Assembly: GCA_024398105.1 (NCBI GenBank) | Contig: JAKSJP010000017.1 | Coordinates: 1-52,944 of the forward strand | Reading direction: 5' to 3' | Length of the DNA: 52,944 nucleotides | Origin: Bacteroidales bacterium | GTDB taxonomy: Bacteria > Bacteroidota > Bacteroidia > Bacteroidales > UBA932 | In this document: positions 42,262-49,783 of the stretch, piece after piece | How positions within the stretch are numbered: position 1 is the stretch's first letter | Layout: every line of letters begins with the position of its first letter | Notes under the pieces: generated by a model | Told to the model about the DNA's origin: nothing | What the model saw: the letters and a program-made list of their open reading frames with translations, nothing else | Databases searched by the model: none | Position numbers and translations under genes: made by a program

Positions 42262-42773
42262 ATCCTGTCGAATTTTTCGTCACCTGCAATTTCAGTCGCT
42301 TTGACTATCCCTGAATATTTCCTGACAAGTCGACCCGGTTGTCCGCTGATCCGGACGACAGGAAGGCTTTCCTCCAGGTCCTTCGCAACCAGACCCCTGA
42401 TATAGTCACCGACACTTAGCCCTAGATCCTTCGCCCTGGCGATGATCCTCTTGCCCGTTTCGAAGTCAGTCTTGAAAAGCTCAGCTGCCGGGTCGTTCAA
42501 TGCAGCATCTTCGTTTGTCTGGCGGACATATCCGCAGACGGTAGAGGAATGAGCATCTTCTTCGACACCTGTGATCGGACGTCCGAGGACCTGCGACAGC
42601 TCGGAAAGCAGATCCAGGGTGAAGTTATGCTTTCCGCTAAGCCATTTAGTAGCCTCGGAACGACTCCTCCCCATAAGGTCTGCGAGCTGAGCTCGTGTCA
42701 AGCCCTTCTCTGACATCGCGTCAAGTATCTGTTTGGCAGCTACTTTGCGTCTTTTTTCTGCTGAATCAACCAT
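42249..42773 (-). CDS. XRE-type helix-turn-helix protein, probable antitoxin
   Basis: A 174-residue protein. Residues about 15-70 form an XRE helix-turn-helix (ILDAMSEKGLTRAQLADLMGRSRSEATKWLSGKHNFTLDLLSELSQVLG). The C-terminal part (FKTDFETGKRIIARAKDLGLSVGDYIRGLV and ESLPVVRISGQPGRLVRKYSGIVKA) would contact the PIN partner. The reading frame extends to an upstream TTG, but the ATG at 42771-42773 is preferred because the palindrome 42780-42809 and the -7 box 42812-42819 lie just upstream, as expected for an autoregulated antitoxin. It overlaps the PIN gene by 13 bases. Confidence 0.8.
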   Translation of the reverse strand: MVDSAEKRRKVAAKQILDAMSEKGLTRAQLADLMGRSRSEATKWLSGKHNFTLDLLSELSQVLGRPITGVEEDAHSSTVCGYVRQTNEDAALNDPAAELFKTDFETGKRIIARAKDLGLSVGDYIRGLVAKDLEESLPVVRISGQPGRLVRKYSGIVKATEIAGDEKFDRIWKR

Positions 42774-42779
42774 GGTCCT

Positions 42780-42819
42780 TTGTCGGCATGCCATATTGTT
42801 GCCCGACAATGCAAATATA
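42780..42819 (-). promoter_or_regulatory. Promoter and candidate operator of the toxin-antitoxin pair
   Basis: TATATTTG (42812-42819, minus strand) is an exact -7 box. Directly downstream, TTGTCGG (42780-42786) and CCGACAA (42803-42809) are inverted 7-bp arms separated by 16 bases, covering the transcript start. This placement fits repression by the XRE antitoxin. Confidence 0.6.
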
Positions 42820-42902
42820 CAAAATTTATTTAAAATTAAACTTTGCCTATAGATGAATTTTGTTAAAAATGTACGATTTCCGTATATTCGCTATGTCAAT
42901 CA

Positions 42903-43523
42903 ATGGATAGAATGAAGCAGACTGAAGGAAATCAGAATCTTACCGAAGAAGAAAAGATGCTTGCAGGGCAGGTCTACAATGCGGAGGACCCGGAACTTAT
43001 CAAGGGCCTTTGCCAGACGCGTGCCCTGATCTATGAATTCAATAACCTTCATCCATCGAAGACTGATGAGATGGAGGCTTTGCTTCGTCGTATCCTTGGC
43101 AGATGTGGCGAAAAGTTCCACTTCAACCAGCCGTTCCGATGCGACTACGGAAAGAATATCAGGATAGGCGAGCGCTTCTTTGCGAACTTCAATTTCACAG
43201 TCCTGGACGAGGCCTATGTCACAATCGGCGACGACTGCTTCATCGGCCCGAATGTCAGCATCTATACAGCATGCCATAGTACCGATCCGGTAGCCCGCAA
43301 TACGCGACAGGAGTGGGCCGAGCCTGTGACGATCGGTAACAGCGTCTGGATCGGAGGAGGAGTGACGATCGTCCCTGGCGTGACAATCGGCGATGGCGTC
43401 ACCATAGGCGCCGGAAGCGTCGTGACCCGCGACATCCCGTCCGGAAGCGTTGCCGTCGGGAACCCGGCGAGGGTTATAAAGAAAGTCGGTGGCGAAGGTA
43501 CCATGGACCTGAAGGAGATATAG
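42903..43523 (+). CDS. Sugar O-acetyltransferase (LacA/Maa family)
   Basis: A 206-residue acetyl-CoA-dependent acetyltransferase. The N-terminal maltose-acetyltransferase domain (TEEEKMLAGQVYNAEDPELI, LIYEFNNLHPSK) is followed by a left-handed beta-helix of hexapeptide repeats (NIRIGERFFANFNFTVLD, VTIGDDCFIGPNVSIYTACHSTDP with the catalytic His, VTIGNSVWIGGGVTIVPGV, TIGDGVTIGAGSVVTRDIP). The acceptor is a sugar or sugar-like alcohol, otherwise unknown. The gene's last codons contain a GGTACCATGG motif (43497-43506, residues GTM). The next gene begins at or near its stop. Confidence 0.93.
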   Translation: MDRMKQTEGNQNLTEEEKMLAGQVYNAEDPELIKGLCQTRALIYEFNNLHPSKTDEMEALLRRILGRCGEKFHFNQPFRCDYGKNIRIGERFFANFNFTVLDEAYVTIGDDCFIGPNVSIYTACHSTDPVARNTRQEWAEPVTIGNSVWIGGGVTIVPGVTIGDGVTIGAGSVVTRDIPSGSVAVGNPARVIKKVGGEGTMDLKEI

Positions 43524-43549
43524 TGTCAGGTCGTATTGAACAGTCGAAG

Positions 43550-44068
43550 ATGAGAAGAGGAATCGCGATAGATTTTGAGACGGCGAACGAGCAGCCGAGC
43601 AGTGTGTGCAGCGTCGGTGCTGTGCTTTTTGAGGATGGGGAGATCGTCAGGTCGTTCTACAGCCTGATCCATCCGGAGCCGGAGTATTATTGGTGGAGGT
43701 GCCAGCAGGTCCATGGACTGGGCCCTGAGGATACCGATGACGCACCTGTCTTTCCGGAGGTCTGGGCAGCCCTGGAAGAGGAAATCGGCCAGGGAGTCTC
43801 GCTCGAGGACCTTGGAATTCCGCTTGTCGCCCATAACAGCCGCTTCGACGAAGGCTGCCTGAAGGCTGTCTTCCGTGTCTATCAGATGACCTATCCGGAC
43901 TATGAATTCCGCGATACACTCGCGGCCTCTCGCCGTCATTTCGGCCGCTGCCTTCCTAACCATCAGCTCCAGACCGTCTCCGAAGCCTGCGGCTACTGCC
44001 TTGAGAATCACCACCATGCCCTCGCCGATGCCGAGGCATGTGCCTATATCGCGATGAAGTTACTGTAA
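43550..44068 (+). CDS. DnaQ-like 3'-5' exonuclease
   Basis: A 172-residue DEDD exonuclease related to the DNA polymerase III epsilon fold. Exo I is IAIDFETAN (Asp and Glu), Exo II VAHNSRFDEGCLKAVF, and Exo III HHHALADAEACAYI (DEDDh type with His before the last Asp). The QVHGL motif between is also typical. A GTG at 43523 overlapping the previous stop is possible, but the ATG giving MRRGIAIDFE matches the family N-terminus better. It is probably coupled to the acetyltransferase gene. Substrate (RNA, short DNA or proofreading) is not visible. Confidence 0.88.
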   Translation: MRRGIAIDFETANEQPSSVCSVGAVLFEDGEIVRSFYSLIHPEPEYYWWRCQQVHGLGPEDTDDAPVFPEVWAALEEEIGQGVSLEDLGIPLVAHNSRFDEGCLKAVFRVYQMTYPDYEFRDTLAASRRHFGRCLPNHQLQTVSEACGYCLENHHHALADAEACAYIAMKLL

Positions 44069-44112
44069 GGTTTTTTGTGGGGCTAACTAATTGATAGACA
44101 GACTTATAATAA

Positions 44113-44144
44113 TTTTCCCTTCGGCCATTTGACCGAAGGGAAAA
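44113..44144. terminator. CCCTTCGG-type hairpin, bidirectional terminator
   Basis: TTTTCCCTTCGG and CCGAAGGGAAAA form a perfect 12-bp stem around the 8-base loop CCATTTGA. It lies 45 bases after the exonuclease gene. The loop differs fully from the other three hairpins while the CCCTTCGG/CCGAAGGG core and loop length are kept. Confidence 0.8.
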
Positions 44145-44237
44145 CTATTAAAGCATTGTGACTCAGCGATTTAGGCTTGCCGTTCGATAGCCGCCGTCCA
44201 AGGATCGCCTGAAAGCAGCCGAACCATGGCAGAAAAC

Positions 44238-44999
44238 CTAGCGGAGAGTGAAGTTTACAGGGAAGGTGTAGCTGACCTTGACTGCGTTGCCGTTCTGCTT
44301 GCCAGGAGTCCAGGCTGGAGAAGATGATACTACACGTACTGCCTCGGCATCGAGAGCCTCATCAACACCTTTGAGTACCTTTACGTTCTCGACAGCGCCT
44401 TCCTCATTTACGTCGAATGAAAGTACGACACGACCCTCAATCTCGTTCTCCTGTGCAGATGCAGGATACTCGATGTGCTTTGAAACCCACTTTGAGAACT
44501 TGTTTGCATCACCACCGTCGAAAGATGGCTTCTCCTCTACAGCTGCGAAAGGAATAGCCTTTGCAACCTCTACGTTGAGCTCCTTGGCTGCGGTCTCAGC
44601 CTCAGCTGCGAACTCTGTAGCGAGAGCCTCGAGGTCGATAGGCTCGTCCTCAATCTCTACCTCGAGAGCCTCTGCAGGGATACCTGCATGCTCGAGAACT
44701 GACTTTGCCTCCTCTGAGAGAGCTGCCTTTGCTGCTGCAAAGATATCTACGATCTTAGCGTCTGCCTCAGCAACCTGAGCCTGCTCAGCCTCGTTGCACT
44801 CGTAACCTGCGAGAGCGTCCTTGATTGAGCTGTAAGTTGCGATAGCGTTTGACCAGTCTGTGTCTGCGAATGACTCGTAAGTCTGACCGAGAGTCTCAGC
44901 GAAGTCAACGATCTTCTGGACAGGTGACTCGTTTGAGCATGAGAAGAGAACAGCACATGCAGCGATTGTAGCTGCGAAAATCTTTACTAACTGTTTCAT
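44238..44999 (-). CDS. Lipoprotein with C-terminal TonB domain
   Basis: A 253-residue protein. The lipobox LFSC puts the lipidated Cys near residue 21. A long acidic, Ala/Glu-rich helical region follows (about 30-150, EQAQVAEADAKIVDIFAAAKAALSEEAK). The last 95 residues are a clear TonB_C domain (FSKWVSKHIEYPASAQENEIEG, VVLSFDVNEEGAVENVKVLKGVDEALDAEAVRVVSSSPAWTPGKQNG, VKVSYTFPVNFTLR). Ordinary TonB is anchored by an inner-membrane helix and carries a Pro-rich spacer; here the anchor is a lipid and the spacer is acidic and helical. It may contact outer-membrane proteins but is unlikely to be a classical energy transducer. Confidence 0.82.
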   Translation of the reverse strand: MKQLVKIFAATIAACAVLFSCSNESPVQKIVDFAETLGQTYESFADTDWSNAIATYSSIKDALAGYECNEAEQAQVAEADAKIVDIFAAAKAALSEEAKSVLEHAGIPAEALEVEIEDEPIDLEALATEFAAEAETAAKELNVEVAKAIPFAAVEEKPSFDGGDANKFSKWVSKHIEYPASAQENEIEGRVVLSFDVNEEGAVENVKVLKGVDEALDAEAVRVVSSSPAWTPGKQNGNAVKVSYTFPVNFTLR

Positions 45000-45074
45000 T
45001 TTTTTTAAGAATAAATGTTGTTTTTTAATAGGTGTTTGCTTTATAAATAGGCATGACTCCTTTTTTCAAAGGCG

Positions 45075-45103
45075 CAAATTTAGTCCGTTTTTAATAAATA
45101 CAA
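45075..45103 (-). promoter_or_regulatory. Promoter of the TonB-domain lipoprotein
   Basis: Minus strand: TTG (45101-45103), 18 bases, TAAATTTG (45075-45082). The gap to the start at 44999 is 75 bases. The -33 element overlaps the 3' end of the Vsr gene. Confidence 0.5.
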
Positions 45104-45615
45104 TTATTTTTTTTCAAATTCTTGAAGTACGCCCGGTCGGCCTTCCTTCGGATTGCATCGATACGCCTGTCTTCCGCCGCCTTGGCCTTGTATTCGAGCC
45201 ACGCTTCGCGGTTGCTCAGTACCATGGCAACGATCCTGTCTATGGTCTCTTCGATCACCGCCCGTCTCAGTTCGCACTCCCAGACGGTGATGGTGTACCA
45301 TCCGAGAGCCTCGAGCTTGGCGTTCGTCAGCTCATCCCGCTGCTTGTTGCGTCTCACCTTGGCTTCCCAGAATTCCGGATTGGTCTTCGGATGGGTATAG
45401 GCGCGGCACCCGTCATGGCCGTGCCAGAAACAGCCGTTGACAAATATGCAGGTCCTGTACTTCGCCAGCACCAGGTCCGGAGAGCCCGGCAGCCTTTTCG
45501 AATTCAGGCTGTACCTGAAACCACGCCTGTGAAGCGCCTTGCGCACCTTCAGCTCCGGGGTGGTGTTCTTGCCTCGGATATGGGACATATTGATGCTGCG
45601 CGAAGGGGAGACCAT
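45091..45615 (-). CDS. vsr: Very short patch repair (Vsr-type) endonuclease
   Basis: A 174-residue endonuclease that nicks 5' of the T in T:G mismatches left by deamination of 5-methylcytosine. It has the signature NMSHIRGKNTTPELKVRKALHRRGFRYSLN, LPGSPDLVLAKYRTCIFVNGCFWHGHDGC (catalytic Asp and metal/zinc His and Cys residues), and FWEAKVRRNKQRDELTNAKLEALGWYTITVWECEL. The C-terminus is extended by a basic helix of about 40 residues. The ATG giving MVSPSRSINMSH fits the family; upstream codons overlap the divergent promoters. No DNA cytosine methyltransferase lies in the window, although vsr is usually next to one. It faces the PfkB kinase gene divergently. Confidence 0.92.
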   Translation of the reverse strand: MVSPSRSINMSHIRGKNTTPELKVRKALHRRGFRYSLNSKRLPGSPDLVLAKYRTCIFVNGCFWHGHDGCRAYTHPKTNPEFWEAKVRRNKQRDELTNAKLEALGWYTITVWECELRRAVIEETIDRIVAMVLSNREAWLEYKAKAAEDRRIDAIRRKADRAYFKNLKKNNCIY

Positions 45616-45648
45616 GGTCAGTACTTGCTCAAAAGGGAAATCCTGGTT

Positions 45649-45656
45649 CAAAGATA
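45649..45656 (-). promoter_or_regulatory. -7 box (TATCTTTG) of vsr
   Basis: Exact TAnnTTTG match on the minus strand, 33 bases before the vsr ATG, back to back with the PfkB kinase box at 45668-45675. Confidence 0.55.
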
Positions 45657-45667
45657 GCGATTTTGTG

Positions 45668-45675
45668 TATATTTG
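45668..45675 (+). promoter_or_regulatory. -7 box (TATATTTG) of the PfkB kinase gene
   Basis: Exact TAnnTTTG match, 44 bases before the ATG at 45720. The leader contains the hairpin GGAACC-GCAA-GGTTCC (45685-45700). Confidence 0.6.
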
Positions 45676-45719
45676 TCTTACCATGGAACCGCAAGGTTCC
45701 GCAAACATCTTTAAGCGAT

Positions 45720-46694
45720 ATGAAAGAGCCAGTCAATACAACAGGGAAGGCGCCGAAGATCATCGGCATCGGCGAGACCGTCCTTGACGTCATCTTCAAG
45801 AACGACCAGCCTCAGTCCGCGACTCCAGGCGGCTCGACTTTCAATTCGATGATCTCGCTCGGCAGGGTGGTCAGGAAGGCTTTCCCGTCCGAAGCGGCAG
45901 TCAAGGTCCTGATGGTCACCGAAGTCGGCGACGACCATATCGGCTCGATCGTCACCAGGTACATGGAAGACAACGGAGTAAGCACCGAAGCTGTGACTCG
46001 GAACCATGGTACCCAGACCCACCTTTCGATGGCTTTTCTCGACGACCGGAACAACGCCCAGTACGAGTTCTACAAGAACCACGCAGGTGCGTCGCTCGAC
46101 CCTGAGAAGGTCACCGGCGTGGAGTTCGGTCCGGACGACATCGTCCTTTTCGGTTCTTTCTTCGCGATCAATCCGAAGATCAGGGAGTTCACTCTGTCGC
46201 TTCTGAAGCGTGCCCGTGCTGCCGGATCGACGATCTACTACGACATCAATTTCCGAAAGAGCCACATTCCGGATATCCCGGAGGTGATGGAGAATATACG
46301 GGAGAACTGCCGCCTGAGCGACTTCGTCCGCGGCTCGGACGAGGATTTCGGCTATCTTTTCGGAACCACCGATCCTGAGCAGATCTATACGGAGCACATC
46401 GCTCCGCTTTGCCCGAACTTCATCTGCACCTGCGGCTCGAAGCCTGTGCATGTGTTTGTTGATTCCTCACACGAGGTGTTCCCGATCCCGGCAGTCGATG
46501 AGGTTATATCGACCATCGGAGCAGGCGACAACTTCAACGCCGGATTCGTCTATGGCCTGTTGCGGTCGAAGATGTCCTCAGACGCCTCTGTCGCAGACCT
46601 TATCGCCCTTGCCGGCCGCTTCTCCGCAAATGTCTGCGCCAGTATCAGCAACAACGTCGACGAAGACTTCGCCTCTGAGGTGGCTAAGTCTTGA
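45720..46694 (+). CDS. PfkB family carbohydrate kinase
   Basis: A 324-residue ribokinase-like sugar kinase. The N-terminus KIIGIGETVLDVIFKND and the GGSTFNSMISLGR motif (PfkB signature 1, substrate side) are followed by VGDDHIGSIVTRYMEDNGV, and near the end VDEVISTIGAGDNFNAGFVYGLL (signature 2, catalytic Asp in GAGD). Fructokinase-like is the closest general type; the real substrate is open. The ATG at 45720 is chosen because upstream codons cover the promoter and leader hairpin. A CATGGTACC motif (46005-46013) encodes HGT in a lid region. Ends at a bidirectional terminator. Confidence 0.9.
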   Translation: MKEPVNTTGKAPKIIGIGETVLDVIFKNDQPQSATPGGSTFNSMISLGRVVRKAFPSEAAVKVLMVTEVGDDHIGSIVTRYMEDNGVSTEAVTRNHGTQTHLSMAFLDDRNNAQYEFYKNHAGASLDPEKVTGVEFGPDDIVLFGSFFAINPKIREFTLSLLKRARAAGSTIYYDINFRKSHIPDIPEVMENIRENCRLSDFVRGSDEDFGYLFGTTDPEQIYTEHIAPLCPNFICTCGSKPVHVFVDSSHEVFPIPAVDEVISTIGAGDNFNAGFVYGLLRSKMSSDASVADLIALAGRFSANVCASISNNVDEDFASEVAKS

Positions 46695-46700
46695 GTATTA

Positions 46701-46728
46701 AAAAGCTCCACCAGGCGGCGGAGCTTTT
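46701..46728. terminator. Bidirectional terminator
   Basis: AAAAGCTCC and GGAGCTTTT form a 9-bp stem around a 10-base loop, between the convergent PfkB kinase gene (plus) and the Ser/Thr/Arg-repeat lipoprotein gene (minus). Confidence 0.8.
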
Positions 46729-46754
46729 ATTGATTATCAGCTAGGCTGAATTGT

Positions 46755-48227
46755 TTACCTTGTGCGTCTTACAGGACCAGTGGTGCTGCTTGAACTTCCA
46801 GTTGAACGGCTTGCTGAGCTGCTTGAGCTTGTACTTGAGCTTGAGCTGCGGGTAGCTGTTGAACCAGAGGTTGAGCGTGATGCTGAACTGCTGGTAGTTG
46901 AGCGAGCTGGAGCTGAAGAGCTTGAAGTGCTGCGTGAAACGCTTGAGCCTGAGCTTGTAGTGGTTCTTGCTGCACCGTTGTTGTTAACTCGGCTGTTTAC
47001 AGTAGTTCCGCTGGTGCTGCGGCTTGCAGAGCTGCTTGAGCTTGAGCTGGTTGAGCGGCTTGCAGAGCTGCTTGAACTTGTGGTAGTGCTGCGGTTGGCA
47101 GTGCTTCCTGAAGTTGTACCTGCAGTGCTGCGGTTCGCTGAACTGCTTGAGCTTGTAGTAGCTGTGCTGCGGTTAGCTGAGCTGTTTGAGGTTGTCGCTG
47201 TGCTGCGGCTTGCTGAGCTGCTGGTAGCTGAACCGGTGCTGCGGTTAGCACTTGTTGTAGCGGTTGAGCGGCTTGCAGAGCTGCTGCTTGCGCTTGATCC
47301 TGTATTGGTAGAGGTTGCTCTCTGGACTCCAGTCCTGTTAGCGCCCTCCTCTGTTGTAGTCACCTTGGTAGATGCCTGCTGAGCCGCGCGGATATCGCTG
47401 GCGTTGGTAGCTCTGCGGACTGCAGAGTGGTCGCCTCCGATATTCTGAGTACGGTTGGTGAAAGCCATCTCAGGGTGCTGCTTGCCATAGTCATTGCGCT
47501 GCATGCTTCTAGTCATCACATCCCAGCTTGTGTAGTGGTAATATGTTGGATAGAGCACCTCATGGCAATAATGATGGTTGTGCATGAAAGTAGTCACATA
47601 TGCCTGATAGTGAGTCAGGTAGTGTGGAGCGTGATGCTTGTAGTGGGTTGGGTAGTAGTCCCAGTGCCAAGGTGATGTCCAAACCCTGTAGTTACGAGAG
47701 CACAGGTGTGTGAAGATATAAGGTCTTGTCTTGTAGATAGGACGTACGATATACTTCTGGCCATAGATGAATGGCGCACCGATGATCTCGACGTAGCAGT
47801 TGGCGCGAGAAGGATTCTCGACTACGAGGGTGCAGACATCCTGGTAGATGTCCCTTCCAAGCACTGCCTGGATCACGAAGATGTGGGTGAATCTGTCGAC
47901 TGCCTCCACAACGCGGAGATAATCTACATAACCGTCGCGGTTGAGGTCGAGGTTAGAGATCATGTAAGAAGAATTGTTGAGAAGGATCTCGAAATCCCTT
48001 ACATTGGCTGACTGCGCGAACGCTGCACCGACGGCCTGGAGGTCGAGGTGAAGACAGAGGTCGTAGTCATTCGCATAGATGTTGGTAGCGACATTTGTCG
48101 TCGGATATGTAACAGTAGTTGAATAACCTACTGAGTAGCCAGGAGATGTGGTTACGATCCTAGCTGCATAGCAGCCAGTGAAGAGGAATCCAGCGACTGT
48201 GAGTGCGAGTAATGTGAACTTTTTCAT
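46755..48227 (-). CDS. Lipoprotein with His/Tyr-rich middle and Ser/Thr/Arg repeat tail
   Basis: A 490-residue envelope protein without a recognised family. The lipobox LFTGC puts the lipidated Cys at residue 19. Residues 55-190 look folded and include an EF-hand/dockerin-like loop, Asp94-Leu-Asn96-Arg-Asp98-Gly-Tyr-Val-Asp102 (DLNRDGYVD). Residues about 190-235 are very rich in His and Tyr (HWDYYPTHYKHHAPHYL). From about residue 295 to the end the chain is almost only Ser, Thr, Arg, Ala and Asn, with the motif RST a dozen times (SASRST, SANRST) and a basic end (GPVRRTR). The tail is probably disordered, and might bind polyanions or be glycosylated on Ser/Thr. The opposite strand is open for long stretches only because of this repeat. 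Confidence 0.75.
   Translation of the reverse strand: MKKFTLLALTVAGFLFTGCYAARIVTTSPGYSVGYSTTVTYPTTNVATNIYANDYDLCLHLDLQAVGAAFAQSANVRDFEILLNNSSYMISNLDLNRDGYVDYLRVVEAVDRFTHIFVIQAVLGRDIYQDVCTLVVENPSRANCYVEIIGAPFIYGQKYIVRPIYKTRPYIFTHLCSRNYRVWTSPWHWDYYPTHYKHHAPHYLTHYQAYVTTFMHNHHYCHEVLYPTYYHYTSWDVMTRSMQRNDYGKQHPEMAFTNRTQNIGGDHSAVRRATNASDIRAAQQASTKVTTTEEGANRTGVQRATSTNTGSSASSSSASRSTATTSANRSTGSATSSSASRSTATTSNSSANRSTATTSSSSSANRSTAGTTSGSTANRSTTTSSSSSASRSTSSSSSSSASRSTSGTTVNSRVNNNGAARTTTSSGSSVSRSTSSSSAPARSTTSSSASRSTSGSTATRSSSSSTSSSSSASRSTGSSSSTTGPVRRTR
46765..47330 (-). repeat. Coding low-complexity repeats (SASRST-type)
   Basis: Irregular tandem repeats of about 15-40 bp encoding Ser-rich stretches punctuated by RST. 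Codons vary (AGC, AGT, TCA for Ser), so the repeat has been kept at protein level while diverging at DNA level. Confidence 0.75.
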
Positions 48228-48299
48228 AATACAATAGTATGTTAGGTGTAAATATACACATTATTGACTCAACTATTTACAATCTGTGTGCCAATTTTC

Positions 48300-49610
48300 T
48301 TACACGGCTGATTTTCTTAGTGCTTTTATCACCTGGAAAGTAGGACGGTTAAGTCCGAAGTGGAGACGGTAAGTCTTGCTGTCGGCATAGACCTTACGCA
48401 GACTTTTGACCGGACTGCATTCTATGCCGTTTTCAGTCAATGACTTATTGATTGCCTGCATATATGGCAGGCCATCGAACTTCGTGTTGAACGAGAAGTA
48501 GAAACGGTCCGAAGTGCAGTTGATTTCCAGCAAAGGACATACAGAGTCGCCAAATGCATAGACGCTCCGGATATGTTTGCTTACACCGCCGTAATCGACC
48601 TTTCCGACATAGCTGACGGTCGCTGTGGTACGAGGTACCTCGGTAGCACGCTTGCAGAGAAGTCGTTTGCCTTCTATGCCGCTGATGTTGGAGAGCATAC
48701 GCTTGAGCGAAATGCAGTAGGCGAGTTCCTTCTGGATATTCTCAATCTGGGTGAATTCCTTGATCCTCCTCCTCAGATCGGCGTTGACCATCTGCGGATC
48801 TTCTGAGAACAGCTTGTCGTTGAAGCTGGTGGTCATGCACATCAGACCCGGAAGGTGGGACTTCGGGATTCCGAGGAAAGGCTTGCTGTTGACTGCAAGG
48901 CCGATGTCGATGTCATTCTTCTTCGAACTTGGGTCAATATCCCTGATGGCATTGGCCAGGATCATGGAGATCACTGTGTTAGGTGTACCATTCTGGCTCT
49001 TGACATACTTCATGAACTGCTCGCTGTCGCATGAGAACAAATAAGTGTTGTCAGATCCTGTCCATTTGTCTTTTATGATATGGAACTTCTTGGAACCACG
49101 GAGCTTGATTTCAGGGTCGTCATAGATCAGATCAAAAGGATCAGCTGTCTCTTCTGGACATATCGAGTCCATGTCAAGAAGATCTGCCGGTGCTTCAATA
49201 TCTTCACCCTTTGCCCTGTAATAGTCGAAAAGGATCATCTTGATGGCGTTGTTGATGCCCGTTCCATCTCCGATGCCATGGAAAGCCTGAAGCGAAAGCA
49301 CATTGCCCCAGTAGGAAAAACGGATGAGATGTCCGTCATTCTGCTGCGCATTGATCAGGGTGTCAAGAGGCTCGTTGTGAAGAACGAGAGGTGCGCCGTT
49401 GTACTGTGTGTACAGGCGGCCGTCGCGCTCGACCAGTCTCTGACAAAGGTATGGGAAGCGCTTCATCCTTTTCTGGATGGTGCTGCTCATCAGTTCGTAA
49501 TCTATAGGAGAATCAAGTTCGAAACGTATGCCACAGCTGGTGGCATGTCGGTTGTCCATCGCATAATAATACATCGAGGACATGATGGATGGTTGAAAGA
49601 ATTCTGACAT
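48300..49610 (-). CDS. Condensation-domain-like acyltransferase
   Basis: A 436-residue cytoplasmic protein of the CoA-dependent/condensation acyltransferase superfamily (alcohol acetyltransferase or PapA-like). The catalytic HHxxxDG motif appears as FHGIGDGTG (AFHGIGDGTGINNAI), with the second His and the Asp-Gly kept. A DFGWG-like motif is not evident; the corresponding C-terminal region reads NTKFDGLPYMQAIN. The N-terminus (MSSMYYYAMDNRHATSCGIRFELDSPIDYELM) fits the donor-domain start. Such enzymes esterify or acylate alcohols or amines; no biosynthetic cluster is nearby. A -7 box TACCTTTG is at 49633-49640 on the same strand. Confidence 0.75.
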   Translation of the reverse strand: MSEFFQPSIMSSMYYYAMDNRHATSCGIRFELDSPIDYELMSSTIQKRMKRFPYLCQRLVERDGRLYTQYNGAPLVLHNEPLDTLINAQQNDGHLIRFSYWGNVLSLQAFHGIGDGTGINNAIKMILFDYYRAKGEDIEAPADLLDMDSICPEETADPFDLIYDDPEIKLRGSKKFHIIKDKWTGSDNTYLFSCDSEQFMKYVKSQNGTPNTVISMILANAIRDIDPSSKKNDIDIGLAVNSKPFLGIPKSHLPGLMCMTTSFNDKLFSEDPQMVNADLRRRIKEFTQIENIQKELAYCISLKRMLSNISGIEGKRLLCKRATEVPRTTATVSYVGKVDYGGVSKHIRSVYAFGDSVCPLLEINCTSDRFYFSFNTKFDGLPYMQAINKSLTENGIECSPVKSLRKVYADSKTYRLHFGLNRPTFQVIKALRKSAV

Positions 49611-49756
49611 TTGAGTTAGCTTTTACTTCAGCCAAAGGTATGTCAATAATTCTCATTTCCTTTATCAAATCACCGTTTCAGCCCGGTCAAATTGATAAAA
49701 GTGGTGAAAACTGCATGATCTATGATTTCTGTATAACATATTTCAGATAGATTTCC

Positions 49757-49764
49757 TATATTTG
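49757..49764 (+). promoter_or_regulatory. -7 box (TATATTTG) of umuDC
   Basis: Exact TAnnTTTG match 19 bases before the umuD start. Just upstream, CTGT and TCAG halves at 49729-49746 resemble a loosely spaced SOS-type dyad; this part is weak. Confidence 0.55.
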
Positions 49765-49783
49765 CCGGAGCAAGCAGATATTC

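Noticed and set aside
46762-47382. 206-residue plus-strand open frame opposite the Ser/Thr/Arg tail
   Set aside because: It is Leu/Glu/Val-rich repeat sequence produced by the antisense of AGC/ACT-type codons; no start context or family likeness.
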